Origin: Dactylonectria macrodidyma
Lineage: Eukaryota; Ascomycota; Sordariomycetes; Hypocreales; Nectriaceae
Direction: 5' to 3'
Length of the DNA: 64,000 nt
Assembly: GCA_020744425.1 (NCBI GenBank)
Contig: JAGMUV010000032.1
Span: 558,001-622,000, forward strand
Shown: positions 53,143 to 64,000 of the stretch, one piece after another
Layout: each line of letters begins with the position of its first letter
Position numbering within the stretch: position 1 is the stretch's first letter
Translations under genes and position numbers: made by a program
The notes under the pieces: generated by a model
The model's database searches: none
Told to the model about the DNA's origin: nothing
The model's input: only the letters and a program-made list of their open reading frames with translations

Positions 53143-53358
53143 ATGGATAGACTTCACGCAACAGTGGTTAAAACGTTTTGCTTGAGATGCCGAAAATCAG
53201 TTGAGACAATGTCAACAGATGACATAGAAACCCATATGGTCTTTATTGCACATAACCTTTATTATTGCCCCCAGTGCGCCGATGCGACTGGTCACCCAGG
53301 CAAATTACGAGGACAAGTAGGAGATAGAGTTAAAAAACAGACAACTCTTGGTGAATAA
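53143..53358 (+). CDS. small zinc-ribbon-like protein, 71 aa
   Basis: Frame from the ATG at 53143 with two Cys pairs (FCLRCRKSVE and YYCPQCADATG) about 30 residues apart, as in a zinc ribbon, and a basic tail. It starts about 470 bp upstream of the hAT transposase, on the same strand. It could be a host microprotein or an accessory frame of a transposon. No family assigned. Confidence 0.35.
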   Translation: MDRLHATVVKTFCLRCRKSVETMSTDDIETHMVFIAHNLYYCPQCADATGHPGKLRGQVGDRVKKQTTLGE

Positions 53359-53611
53359 AAACAAAAGTAACGGTTAGGATGCAATTGTTGCAATTTGCAG
53401 TGCAACAGGCGCAGGGATGTCGTTTATGGGGACTCGCGCAAGGGCCGGATAACGATCAATTGAGACTCTTGAGGAGCATTTAGGAAGGGCCCAGAGGGCC
53501 CTGCCGCTTATATACAGTGTGCGCATTCCCTTCCAAGGGTACCTAGGTTGCCGGGGCGGCTTGAAGCTGCCGGCGATGTCTGCCTGAAGCGTCATCACGT
53601 GAGCGGGCTTG

Positions 53612-55803
53612 ATGCCCAGCAACAGCAATGCTAGAAAGTACAACAACAAACGTCTAAGCGATGCGCACTACTATATGAAGCACAAGCGTACAACCGGCAA
53701 GACAAAGAAGTCCTGGATTTGGGACCACGGTGCCAATATCGAGTCAGAAAATGAGCAGTACTGGCTTTGTCGGAGATGCCATGAGACTGGCAGCGACTGT
53801 TCTACAATATTTAAATACAACGGAAATAGTGCGATCGCCTACCATTTAAAGCACAAACACGGCATTTCTGAGGACGGCGAAGTTCCTCAGCATATCCGGG
53901 TTTCCAACCCATGGGATCGAAGTAAGAAGGCTAATAGCTTTGGTCCACTACGGACTCCTATTGCTGGGGAAGGCTACAGGCAGCAGTATCTGGACTGGGT
54001 TGTTGCTCACGACGTGAGCTTTCGAAGCGCAACTGCCGGAGATACGTGTGACTTGCTCTCGTATGGGAGGCCTGAGTTAGAGCGGCTTCTCCCGACGTCC
54101 GCGACGACGCTGAGCAGTTGGATAATGGCTGCATTTGAGACACGCAGGGAGAGTTTGAAGGCTGAGTTGAAGGAATGTAGGAGTGCGGTCCACCTAAGCT
54201 GCGACTTATGGACGTCAACTAGTGGGATGAGCCTCTGCGGCGTAGTTGCGCACTTTGTAGGTACGTATATATATGTGATGCCCTTTACTATTCAGACGTT
54301 TTATTATATAAGGCTTAATCCAACTTTTAACCTCCGCTTACTAGGCGTGGACTACACCAATCATCAAGCTCTTCTCGGCCTCCCGCGGCTATATGGTTCT
54401 CACTCAGGCGAAAATATAGCAAATTGCCTTATTAGCGTAGTTACGCAGTACGATCTCGAGCCGAAGCTTGGTTGTTTCATGATGGATAACGCCCAGGATA
54501 ACGATCGCGCCGTGTTACAACTAGCTACGCGATTTGGTTTCGATCCGGACTGGAGACGACTCCGCTGTTCTGGCCACGTTATCAACCTCGTTGTCAAGGC
54601 AATTCTCTATGGCAAAGGTGTGAGTAAGGCCGAACGACAGCTCCAGTGTTGTAACGACCAAGAATCCTTCTCGATCTGGCGGCAACGAGGCGTTATCGGC
54701 AAAGTTCATAATATTGTTCGCTACATTACACGCTCAGATCAGCGCCGACAGCATTTCGAGACTCTACAAGCCGAGGCCCTGCAAGATGATGAGCTTTTCA
54801 GCCTACAGCTTATCAAGGACGGCGGGATCCAGTGGAATTCAACTTTCTCTATGCTTGAGCGCGCGCTTAAGCTTAGGAATGCAATTGAGTTGTTTTGTGC
54901 ACAGTGGGAGAGGGACGCAGATTATGATTTGAGCCAGGACTTCCTTAAGAGAAGCGATTGGGAGGAAATCCAGAGATTTGTCGCTCTGCTAAAGCCCTTT
55001 AAAGACGCTACCCTCGAGCTGGAAGGCCATGCTATACACGGCAACTACGGCGCTCTTTGGCAGGCGTTGGAGATGATGGACATCCTTGACGGCTTACTGC
55101 AGGAAGAAAAAGCTGCAGTTGCTGCAGACCCTAGGTCCTATTCTAACTACTATGTTGCAGGACTCGATGCTGGCTACACGAAGCTTATGAAATATTTCGA
55201 CTTGACAGCAAAGACACCGTACTACCGTGCCGCGATTTGTCTCGTCCCAAGCTTCAAGCTGCTTTACTTTAAGGATAAGTGGCGATCACACGAGATCTGG
55301 GTGGACACTGTTGAGCCAGACGTCCGCCAGTTATACAACGAGTATGCAACAAAATACAGCATTACGGAGCCAGCTTCTCCTCCGCAGCAAACTGAGCAAC
55401 CTCAGCAAACGCCAGAGCTGGGCCGCTTCAAACTACATAGAAGGCTTGACCGCAGCGTTGATGTGGATAGCAATAGCGACAGGCGAAAGAGGCGCAGAAT
55501 GGTCGACGATTTGAGCGCTACCTCTATGATGAAGACGTTGTTGAACCCTTTGTCGAAGAGCCGCTGACTTGGTGGCGCGAGCGCGAGAAGTCCTATCCGA
55601 TCCTTACCCAAATGGCTTTCGATCTTTTCTCTATCCCAGCTATGAGCGCCGAATGCGAACGTGTCTTCAGTCAGTCCAAACGCCTAATCACCGACGAACG
55701 CAATCGGCTTGGATCTGTCACAATTGAAGCGAACGAATGTCTCAAGAACTGGTTACGCCGCGGCCATGAGCAGCGGCGGCGGAGGGATATGCTAGCAGGA
55801 TAG
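53612..55803 (+). pseudogene. hAT transposase (Restless-like), frameshifted near the C-terminus
   Basis: Starts at the ATG at 53612. A BED-type zinc finger (WLCRRCHETG, YHLKHKHGI) is followed by the hAT core: LSCDLWTSTSGMSL, GSHSGENIANCL, FMMDNAQDNDRAV, LRCSGHVINLVVKAILYGKG, and DGGIQWNSTFSMLERAL. A likely intron at 54261-54344 (GTACGT...CTTACTAG, 84 bases) stays in frame when unspliced, and removing it gives HFVGVDYTNHQALLGLP. Near 55500 the reading moves from frame 2 to frame 1. Only then do the conserved WWRERE, FSIPAMSAECERVFSQSKR and CLKNWLRRGHEQRRR of the dimerisation domain follow, to 55803. No intron fits there, so I call it a frameshifted gene. Terminal repeats were not found. Confidence 0.85.
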
Positions 55804-56755
55804 GTATGGGCTAGCTGGATTAGTGCTCACAGTGACGGCGGTATGACTGATGCTGTGTTAGCAGAGGCTAGACCGGCAGAGTTGTACCTGTGGGAGCTTG
55901 ATAGCGGCGCTTTGCATACTGAGGCTCGATAGGCGGATTTTTTTTATAGATTGGACATTGTTCTTTATCAGAAGTTGAGAGAAAGATAAAACCTGAATGA
56001 AACATGGGAATATATTGCTTGCAAAGCTTAATTTAGTGTAAATCCCCTTCAGCACCAACGAGTTTCTATCATGGGTTACCTATTTAGGAAATTCCAACCG
56101 TTACCAGTTAGTTAACGTTTGACAAGCCGTTAACGGCTTATTTTCAACCGTTAGGGACGTTACAAAGTTGGAAATCCAACCGTTAGGTACGTTACAACCT
56201 CCATTTTCCCCGTTACCTGACTATTGGACACACTGGCGCCAAACACTAAGTACATACATACATAGCATGACACGGATCTGGTCAAGCTTTCCGGGAGACA
56301 GTCGGGGAGCCATTAAGTGCTGTGTTGATGAGCCTCTTCTGGCTCATGGAGCAGGCTAGCTTGCGGTGGGGTGGAAGGTCAAGAATCGTCTGCGACCACT
56401 CGGGGTTGCTGCCTTGTCGCTAGACGCTTGATGCCTGAGGCAAGCTTAAGCCTGTTGTGGCCGCAGCTCAGAAGAATTATCGCTTCAAGCACGCCCTGAG
56501 TTAGCCACATACAGTCCCACATTTACGAACCTGCAGACATTAAAACACGACCGAGGAACATAAGCTGGACTGTAATATGCACTTTATTATTTCCGTTATC
56601 TAAGTACTACGTCAGCATCTACTCGGCTTAGCAACGGAGAGCGTAGGAGGGAAAGAGATAACTCAGATAAGTGCCGCACGAAATTGTCACAACATATTAG
56701 TAAGTACAGTACAAATTCTTGATGATTGTAACAGTTATTCAGTTCAGTTAAGGCT
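55804..56755. other. 3' flank of the hAT gene, with a short repeated motif
   Basis: A motif close to CCAACCGTTAGGGACGTTAC occurs in degenerate copies at 56088-56215, as subterminal repeats of a hAT element would. A related sequence, GTAACGGTTAGG, is at about 53368, upstream of the hAT gene. No gene seen. Confidence 0.4.
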
Positions 56756-57230
56756 CCAGTTTTAGTCAAATATCCAGTTTTACAAATGTCTAGTTTTAAT
56801 CAAACGCCCAGTTGTCTCAGATATCCAGTTTTAGTCAAATGTCCAGTTTTATCAAACCAGTTTTACTAAAGCCCCAGTTTTGTCAAATGTCCAGTTTTGT
56901 CAAAGGTCAAAAGTGGATGTTGGGGTGACAGGAAGCTCAGCCATAACGTGGTGATAAAGTTACAGTACTAGGCGACGGTATTTTAATGTTCTCGGTCCAT
57001 TTTTCAGCAAGCTCTCAACGTGGGTATTCAGGGAGATATGCGCTAACATACAAAGAAAGAGAAAACAAAGGTCAGAAAGAGTGGTCAGTGGATTAAGGAA
57101 AGTTAAGGAATTAAGATAAAAGACCAAGATACTCACTACATTGTTTTTTTGTTTTTGGCCCTATAGCCGGTGATTTCAGCGTCGGGGGCTATATACCTGA
57201 TGGTGAAATAATTCCGGATTTAATCTTCTG
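56756..57230 (+). repeat. CCAGTTTT-family element end, copy 3
   Basis: Holds about eight degenerate units (CCAGTTTTAGTCAAATATCC type) at 56756-56910. The conserved segment follows (GGTCAAAAGTGGATGTTGGG to TAATCTTCTG) and aligns with 8200-8550 with small indels. It ends 150 bp upstream of the start of the recombinase-like gene, as expected if this is the 5' terminus of the element that gene belongs to. Confidence 0.7.
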
Positions 57231-59129
57231 ATATTTGGACTGGAATTCCTTCAAAAAGACACCAAACTTCCTTCTCCATCTCTTCACTCCCAGACCTCGC
57301 TGTGGTATTAAGACTCGAATGTCTTCACGAACTTCATTTATTCTTTTGCTTGCTCATCCCGTCTCATTAATGCCGCCCAATGGGGAAAGCTAAGAGCGCA
57401 GCTGACACCCTCCACCTAGGCTGCGAAAGGAGCTCAGAGAAGGAAAGCAACATCGTGAATGGAGAATTAGTCCTGAGGAAGATCCAGCCTGCAGTGGAAC
57501 GGAGCTACGCCAAGAAGATGCAACTATGGCTTGAGTGTGTTATATCGCCTACATATACGGACATTTGGCTGACCCCAGTATGCAGATACCAGAAGCAAAA
57601 GCCAGAGGCATCACCAGATGACTTGAGGTCTCTGAAAGACTTCGTGAGAAAAATGGCCAACAGTATCGATGGTAAGGAAGGGATTGAGGTTCCCGGTTCA
57701 GAGACTGTGCGGAAGAACTGGAACACATTCACGGCAGCTTGGCAGCGCGCCAACCCCAAGCAATTAATACCGCGCGGAATAGCACATTCTGTGACAGAGG
57801 TATTCATCTCATTCTTCGCTTCTTACTGAATTTCTTATAGTATTGACTTCGATACTAGTACATTAACGGGCCACTGGCAGAAGAGATGGGAATTCCAAAC
57901 ATAGAGAGATCTAGGAGATGTGCCACGAAAAAAGTCTTGCTGAATTATGCGAGGCAGCTTTGGGCGGCGGACTGGGTCGAATACAAGCCCCCAGGAACGC
58001 TCATCGATGACTGGGGGTTCCTATTAGGGAACGCATACTCTTCTTCTCGGATCGGGGAGTACATCGAGTCGACCTGTCGTGCGGGCACCGGGCGAGGCCT
58101 CCACTTCAAGGTAATGGTATTATGTTTGATTCGGATGCTACTGTATCGACTAACTGTGGCAAGGACCTCACTTTTGTTGTATTCATCAACGAGATAAGGA
58201 CGCCGGAATTCGCCATTCAGCTCACCCGTCATATAAAAAACATGACGTCTACGCCAGACAAGAGGTAAGATTATGGTTCAATTCCAGGGAATCCGCTCTG
58301 ATTTTTACTTTCTCAGGCTACAATACGCATTGTATGAAGGAAACGAGCCTGGACTTCTCTGCTTCAACCCGATGATCCCTTTCCTTGCCCGACTCTTAGC
58401 GTATGGAGCGTTTAGGGATTGTAGAACCATCGAAGACCTCTTGACAATTGTACCACTCGAGGATGAGATGTTGGTGCTACAGTGGAAAGATGACCTCCTT
58501 GAGACACCATTCTTCAAAAGCCAGTCGACGGACAACATCGAATCTGCGGCTGCGTTCAGCCATCGGCAACGATTGCTGGGCCTATGGGCAGGATATGCGA
58601 CACAGTCAAGTCATCATGACATCAGGGCGGAGGCTCTTCGCTTGATGAGTGCGTATACAGTTTCTGAAGCCTCTCTCTTGCTAACCCGTTCTCTTCAAAA
58701 GATCTGTTCCAGTCCGAAGCTACACGGATGGTATATGCTGGACACACCGACCCGAATACGCTCCCAAACCATTATTTACCTCGGAACGGCGCAGATAGCC
58801 AGGCACCCTACCGCGGCCAGAAAAGGCGTGGTATAGTCCTCGACCTCTTCCGTGGATTGACCATACCTCGCAATCCAAGGTTATGGCAGTGCCTGCCTGC
58901 AAAAAAGCAATTCGATTTTGAAAACAGCACTGAATTCATACGTATAAACAAGGAACTCGTTAAGCGACCGGGCACAAGCGACAGCAAATCGTCACAAAAA
59001 GCGAATAAAACTGTACGCAGAGAAACGGAAAATGCTCGCCAAAGAGCTGCGAGACTGCCAAAAACGCCAACCGGTCAAGCACGATGATGCGCTAGCATAC
59101 CACAGGGCAATATTCGACCGTGCCTGGTT

Positions 59130-59137
59130 CATGATGC
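59130..59137. repeat. 8-bp target site duplication, left (CATGATGC)
   Basis: The same eight bases follow the MITE at 59551-59558. Removing the element and one copy gives the continuous reading RAWFMMPERDRLAQ. Confidence 0.93.
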
Positions 59138-59550
59138 CAGGCTTTCTATCCATACTCGTATGGAATAAGTGATGGAGTATGGAATGTTCCATACTCCATA
59201 CTCCATATTCCATACGGGCCGTCCGTATTCCATACGTATGGAATAATGGATTATTCCGGAAAATATTATCCCCGCTATTGCAGTCTGTTTCAGAGTGATC
59301 CCAAACCCATCGTTTTATGCTGGTTCATACTTCAATCTCAGCTCTGTCTGCAGCCGACAGCAGGCAAATCACTGTACAATTACTGAATTGCAGAGCTCCC
59401 AAACCTGATTCTTTGCAATAGTGGCAGTGTGAGAGATGACGTCATTTTTTGTATTCCATACGTATGGAATAAGCTTCCATACGAGGTGCATTCCATATTC
59501 CATATTCCATACGGGTCTGTATGGAGTATGGAGTATGGATAGAAAGCCTG
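59138..59550. mobile_element. hAT-type MITE, 413 bp
   Basis: Terminal inverted repeats begin CAGGCTTTCTATCCATACTC and are matched by GAGTATGGATAGAAAGCCTG at the other end. Subterminal TCCATAC/GTATGGA repeats continue inward for about 80 bp on both sides. It has no coding capacity. The 8-bp duplication assigns it to the hAT superfamily. It sits inside the recombinase-like gene. No transposase in this window has matching ends. Confidence 0.93.
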
Positions 59551-59558
59551 CATGATGC
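59551..59558. repeat. 8-bp target site duplication, right (CATGATGC)
   Basis: Matches 59130-59137. Confidence 0.93.
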
Positions 59559-61191
59559 CGGAAAGAGACCGTCTGGCGCAAAATCTCTTCGAGATTGATA
59601 CGCTGCGAAGCTCCATAGGTCTCGCAGTGCTCCAGGGCATGCTGGCTCGTTATCAGAAGAGCTCTAACGTGGAGTACCGGCCAGGATTGGAGCCGGACAA
59701 GTTCCCTTGCGTAAAAGGCAATGACAGCTTTTACGATTGGCGACACGTGAACACATGCTTCAAGGCAGCCATGGCAAAGGTATGTGGCTTTGCAGAGCTG
59801 TGCTTTCTGTGTAACGAGTGGTTTCATTGCACGGAGGCCTGGGATGTCGATTGTCAACACCACATGGATCATCTGGATCGCCTCCCGGTTTGGTGCGATC
59901 CTCTCACTCATGGCGGCGTCCTCGCCAGAGCTGGTTACTGCCCGTTCTGCCTCGGGGACAGAAACGTGCCGGTCTCAGTGCGAATGCATCAGTACAAGAT
60001 ACGGTGGACGTGGCTCGACCACATCCAAACTCACATCAGGACACTGGAAGGTGGGTATATGCCTGTACACGGCCCAATCCTGCATCCCACTTACCTCGGA
60101 GTGTTTGAGTCGATCCAGGAACCGCAATTTCATCTGCAAGACGCTTTTGGTGTCAAGCGGAATAGGGATTCCACGAAGATAAAGAGACCAAGGTATGAGA
60201 GTGACGACATTCCGCCTCCGAAAAGGAAGAGACCGCAACGATGCCGAGACGATCTTGAAGAAGACGACATAATGGCTTTGGCGAACACTCAATACACGTT
60301 CACTCATGTTACCATGGACAGCCTGAATAGAGAGAAGCAGCTGCCTCGAATATCCCCAGACCTTTCGCAGAGTTCCACTCCTTCCTGGGGCTCAAATGCT
60401 ATACCTGCCGATGACGAAGCACTGTCTGGTTATAGCACTCCGCTATCATCCATCGTGTCTGAGGAAGTGATTGACCCGACCATGTTCGTAACGGAATCAC
60501 GGCCAGATGACAAGCCTATGGTCTCCACAGCTACCAAGCCTCCGTCGGAAGCAATGCAGGTCGTTTTCAATGACACTCAAAGTGCGTCACCCTCTTGAAA
60601 CTAATATATTGGCTGATTTTGACTGGTGTTACAGGTATTCGCAACGACTCCATACAGAAAGCGGATGAGCCAAGAACATCATGCCACTTGGATATTGACG
60701 TGCAATTTCAGGGTGCACCAGATACTCAGGCCATTGGAGGACCCGAGGCCGAAGCTGACCCAGATCCTACTGTCGCCAACAAAAACCTCATCCGTGGAGT
60801 CTCATCGCAAGGCAATGATGAAGCACGTTATGACACTCCTCTTGCCCTAGACCAGGAGGGTACCGAGTTTGAAACTGAGAATCTAGTCGCCAAGGGGCGC
60901 ATTGGCAGGAGAGTGTGGTATAGAGTAAAGTGGAAGGGATACCCAGAAAGCGAAAATAGTTGGGTGAAGAAGAAGGATGTCGGCATGGGAGCTATAGCTG
61001 ACTACGAGGCAAGGCACCCCCTGGGCCAGGGCGAATACAAATTTGAGCGGTTGGTATCGAAGCGGGAGTTAGATGGAATCACGGTGTATGAGGCAAAGTG
61101 GGAAGGGCAAGTACATACTGAAAATGTTTGGGTGGGCAAGGGGGATGTTAGTGCCAAGGTCGTCGCATCATTCGAGGCTGAACTCTCGTGA

Positions 61192-62593
61192 TACATCTAA
61201 TTCTAGACTTGGGTCTTTTCTTGAATTTCCTATATCTGCTGCTATTAGGTTTCAGACGCAGAGTGAATGCCTCCGATATATTAAGGGCCTTAAGCTCGAC
61301 CAGGAGGACGCGCAACTTAGATGCCTCTCCTTTATGGATGGTCCTAATAACAGGGCGAAGGGTCTTAATACCTAGACCTAGGAGATACGACGTATCCTCC
61401 TCGCCATAATAAAAAAGCCAGAGCGCCTGCAAAGTGCTAATAGAGGCAACGAGAATTCTGCTAGCAATTAGCAAGCGCCTTAAGTTTAAAGATAAAAATC
61501 TAAGTCTTTCTGAATTTAAAAAAAATAGTCGAGGCCTTTATTCTTGTCCTTTAGAGCGCCACAAGGTAAGGGGAGTAGAATATGTGTATAAAGACAGCTT
61601 TTTAAACCATTTATTAACGAAGCACTAAGGCTCCGTTATAATAGTACTTGGAATAGTCTAATGATATAGCAGTAAATCTAATACATTTTGAAAACTTATC
61701 GACCAGTCATACTATAACAGCCACAGGTGTGTTTCTATATCTCTGCTCTACGCAAGGAGCTCCAGTCCTAAGCAGTATAAGACGACACTCCAATCTCTAA
61801 ATCTATCAGCATAGGTAGTACCTGCTCTAAACCTTAATGACACTTCGAAACACTGCTTCTGAGGTGTTTTACATTAAGTTTATAGCCTTGAACCCCACCT
61901 GCCCCTCGGAATATCTTATCTTGGCGCGAGTTGTTAGTGCTCTGGTAAAACAGAGGGGCCCTGTCATAGGCTAAGCACTTACAAAATCGACCATGGGATA
62001 TACGTGTTGTGTATCGTTAGAATGAAACATTGCTTTGGCTATGGGAGGGCTTTCGATGTAAATGGCGGCCGCGTGATGCAAATAATTGACACTACTCGGC
62101 CACCTCGAAGTATGCCGATGTATCCAAGGCAGCAAATATTTTGTGGAGAAGAATCCGGGAGCTTTGCCATGCCATGGAGACATACGGTTCACGACACGGT
62201 GACGTCCTTCGGGAGCCGACTTCATCTGCACACCCCAAAGCCGGCTCCATATCGGCAAATTCCTCTGCGACGTCCCAGCAAGCCCCTCCCTCAATGATTG
62301 AAGCTCGAGAAGAGACTTTCACGGATGTAGGAGATGCCTCTTACGAGACCGAACTAGGCTCGCTTGGCGCGAGCTTAGGCTTGGAGTTCTCGATAAATGG
62401 TGACAACAGCCCCCTGCAAGATGTTCAGGCATGGGGACTACCGGGGTGGCCTTCTAATTCCCACAGTTATCTGTTTCAGTGAGTAGCCCGTATTTGCAGA
62501 TTGGGAGTTCTAGTCATGTTGTAAATGCTACACTCATATGTTATTCCGAGACGTCAGCGGGCAGTTTCCTTTAAATATGAGTGCGCAATCGGC
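61192..62593. other. mostly AT-rich stretch without a firm gene
   Basis: Positions 61200-61960 are AT-rich with short frames. One at 61434-61628 ends in CPLERHKVRGVEYVYKDSF, which may be a relic of a mobile or zinc-finger gene. A frame at 62141-62482 (ending VQAWGLPGWPSNSHSYLFQ) looks protein-like but has no known motif and could be an exon. Confidence 0.3.
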
Positions 62594-62946
62594 CTAGCTT
62601 CTCTTGAATCCCTCCCATCGCTCGAAGCCGTCTGTGAATATTCCCATCATATCCAACATCCTTCCAGCGCTCTGACAGACGATGTCCTCGATGCTCTCGG
62701 GCCCGGTATAAAAAGCTGGAATAGGAGGGAAGATGATGGCGTTCGCGCGCCGAAGAGACAGCAAGTTCTCCAAGTGAATTACGCTAAGGGGCGTTTCTCG
62801 GATGGCGAGAAGCAGTCGGCGATCCTCCCTAAGGGTGACATCGGCAGCTCTGGCGATCAGGTCATCGCAATAGCCAGATCGTATCGCCGCAAGGGTTTTC
62901 ATGCTACAGGGAACAATCATCATCCCGTCGTGCTGAAATGATCCGT
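62594..62946 (-). pseudogene. Pad1/UbiX flavin prenyltransferase, 5'-truncated
   Basis: On the minus strand the frame reads GSFQHDGMMIVPCSMKTLAA and IRSGYCDDLIARAADV, with RETPLSVIHLENLL and PPIPAFYTGPESIEDIV after it, ending at 62594. These are the C-terminal two thirds of UbiX/Pad1, the FMN-binding enzyme that makes prenylated FMN for phenylacrylic acid decarboxylase. The N-terminal Rossmann start (GxTGxSG) is absent: the homology stops at about 62946, where a truncated MHYT gene begins on the other strand. It is therefore a fragment. Confidence 0.8.
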
Positions 62947-63957
62947 TTCCTGGTGGAGAGTTATTGTTGGTGGTGTTCTCTGCGGCACGGCCGTCTGCGG
63001 CATGCACTACCTCGGAAACGCCTCTATCGAAAACTACACCTGCGTATATCGACCAGCTTATGTTGTCGGAGCTGCCTTCATCGCTGTCGTTGCTAGCAAT
63101 GTTGCGCTCGCCATGTTTTTCGTCTTCAGAGCCATGTGGGCTAACGCGTGGTGGAAGCGAGCTATCTCAGCTGTTATCCTTGCAGGTGCGGTATCAGGGA
63201 TGCATTGGTGTGCTGCTATGGGAACTCAATATCGGCTTAAGAACATCAAGCCTAAAGGCAACGAGCCCTCAAGGAGCGCAACTGTCATCGTTGTCATCTG
63301 TCTTGTCAGTATAACATGGCCCCATAGCATCAAGAAAGTGGCTGACTGGTGGTATAGTCCCTTGGCGCTTGCTTCATCATTGCCGTCTCTGCCATTCTTC
63401 GGGCAAGGAATATAAGGAAGTCGGCACTCCGAGCCCAACAGATCACACTAGGCGCAGCCGTCTTTGATAATAGCGGTAGAATCCTCGTCGATCCCGATGG
63501 ATTCATTCCCAGCACCGTCGTTACCGACTCCTTCTTGGAAAAGGTAAGCATTTGGTCCAGTTACACTTCTACGGCCAGAACCCCTTCCTAACTCTACCAA
63601 GAACGCCAAGGGAGGATTCGGCATCGGTCACCCACTTTTCCAGTGGATGTTCCAAGCGTCGAGAAACTGGGGCATAATCTCAATCCTAGTCGGCGGCATG
63701 AGGCAGCATGTATCACAGCTGCCGCACTCGGGCACCCATAAAGATAGACGGCGTGGTGTTCAGCTCATTAGCGAGCACGGCGAGATGATTGAGCGGTACG
63801 ACGTCATCTTCAGGGAGTTATTTTGCCTCGCCGCAGCAGCGCTAGCAGACCGACTCAGAGAGGACCTTACTTCAGTAGGCGTCTTGTGGGATGGGATTCT
63901 TCCCACAGGAGGCGTGACATTGCAGCAAAAATGGGTCAGAATGGATGAGAATTGGTA
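62947..63957 (+). pseudogene. MHYT-domain membrane sensor protein, 5'-truncated, 3' end near the window edge
   Basis: The frame begins abruptly at WWRVIVGGVLCGTAVCGMHY, with the first visible MHYT motif (GMHYLGN), followed by GAAFIAVVASNVALAMFFV and a second motif, GMHWCAAMGT. Introns at about 63304-63354 (GTCAGT...TATAG) and 63544-63601 (GTAAGC...ACCAAG) join LSLGACFIIAV and TDSFLEK-NAKGGFG. A cytosolic part (HPLFQWMFQASRNW, ERYDVIFRELFCLAAAAL) follows. MHYT proteins are multi-pass membrane proteins proposed to sense diatomic gases through metal. The first helices are missing, and the sequence diverges from the family near 63930, so it is a fragment. Confidence 0.75.
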
Positions 63958-64000
63958 AAATTATCGCGTAGTTACACTCTGTTATGATAATGAAGGTGAG

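Larger units (their letters stand above)
57380..61191 (+). pseudogene. FluG/DUF3435-type tyrosine-recombinase-like protein with zinc-binding and double chromodomain regions, disrupted
   Basis: Exons as I read them: 57380-57799, 57859-58110, 58164-58264, 58317-58648, 58702 to the insertion at 59138, then 59559-60581 and 60635-61191. Each intron has GT-AG ends and keeps frame. The first half matches the fungal FluG-domain family, with SEATRMVYAGHTDPNTLPNH and YLPRNGAD, placing a Gly-His...Tyr pair as in tyrosine recombinases (DUF3435, as in Starship captains). The middle has Cys/His-rich segments (ELCFLCNEWFHC, AGYCPFCLGD). The end has two chromodomain-like units (RVWYRVKWKGYPESENSWV; TVYEAKWEGQVHTENVWV). 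A one-base shift near 58960 and a MITE at 59138 break it. Confidence 0.7.

Noticed and set aside
56756..61191. Declaring a complete Starship
   Set aside because: Only one putative terminus and a broken recombinase-like gene are visible. There is no opposite end, no target duplication and no typical cargo set, so I report only a captain-like gene.

Overview
The window is nuclear DNA from a filamentous ascomycete (Pezizomycotina; a Hypocreales/Fusarium-like fungus is my best guess, inferred from the gene families and not proven). The reasons are short GT-AG introns with CTRAC-type branch points, secreted GH64 and GH16 glucanases, an MHYT sensor gene, and a mobile-element set made of Tad-type LINEs, a chromodomain Ty3 element, a Hop-like MULE, pogo and hAT transposases. 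C-to-T stop codons in the MULE suggest repeat-induced point mutation (RIP). Gene density is low and relics are many, so this looks like an accessory or subtelomere-like compartment.

Layout. 0-9.3 kb: a nucleotidyltransferase-like gene, two frameshifted genes, a secreted GH64 glucanase, and a repeat built from degenerate units of the form CCAGTTTTNGTCAAA, followed by an open frame of unknown function. 9.7-10.8 kb: a small bZIP gene and a hAT N-terminal fragment.

11.1-32.7 kb is the most striking part. Two arms of about 5.8 kb, apparently identical and in opposite orientation (about 11141-16960 and 26831-32651; paired coordinates sum to 43791), flank a 9870-bp spacer. Each arm carries a GH16 glucanase, a four-helix membrane protein gene, two LINE 3' ends placed tail to tail, a tRNA-like foldback, and a P-loop NTPase gene. 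The NTPase gene is complete in the right arm and cut in the left. The spacer is a decayed Hop-like MULE on the minus strand, split by a young, complete 7010-bp Ty3/chromovirus (identical 454-bp LTRs, CAAAG target duplication). That element also carries a spliced antisense zinc-finger/coiled-coil gene between pol and the 3' LTR.

33-47.7 kb: a short member of the CCAGTTTT repeat family, an unknown two-exon gene, a second GH16-like secreted protein, an intact GT2 polysaccharide-synthase-like gene, a truncated pogo transposase, a zinc-finger relic, a secreted protein made of about 29 tandem Cys-containing repeats, and a divergent 14-3-3 paralogue.

49.5-64 kb: an ATP-dependent DNA-ligase-like gene, two hAT relics, the third copy of the CCAGTTTT repeat and, directly downstream of it, a large gene. 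This gene combines a FluG/DUF3435-like tyrosine-recombinase region, Cys/His-rich zinc-binding segments and two C-terminal chromodomain-like units. It is broken by a frameshift and by a 413-bp hAT-type MITE with an exact 8-bp target duplication. The window ends in head-to-head truncated pieces of a Pad1/UbiX flavin prenyltransferase gene and an MHYT-domain gene.
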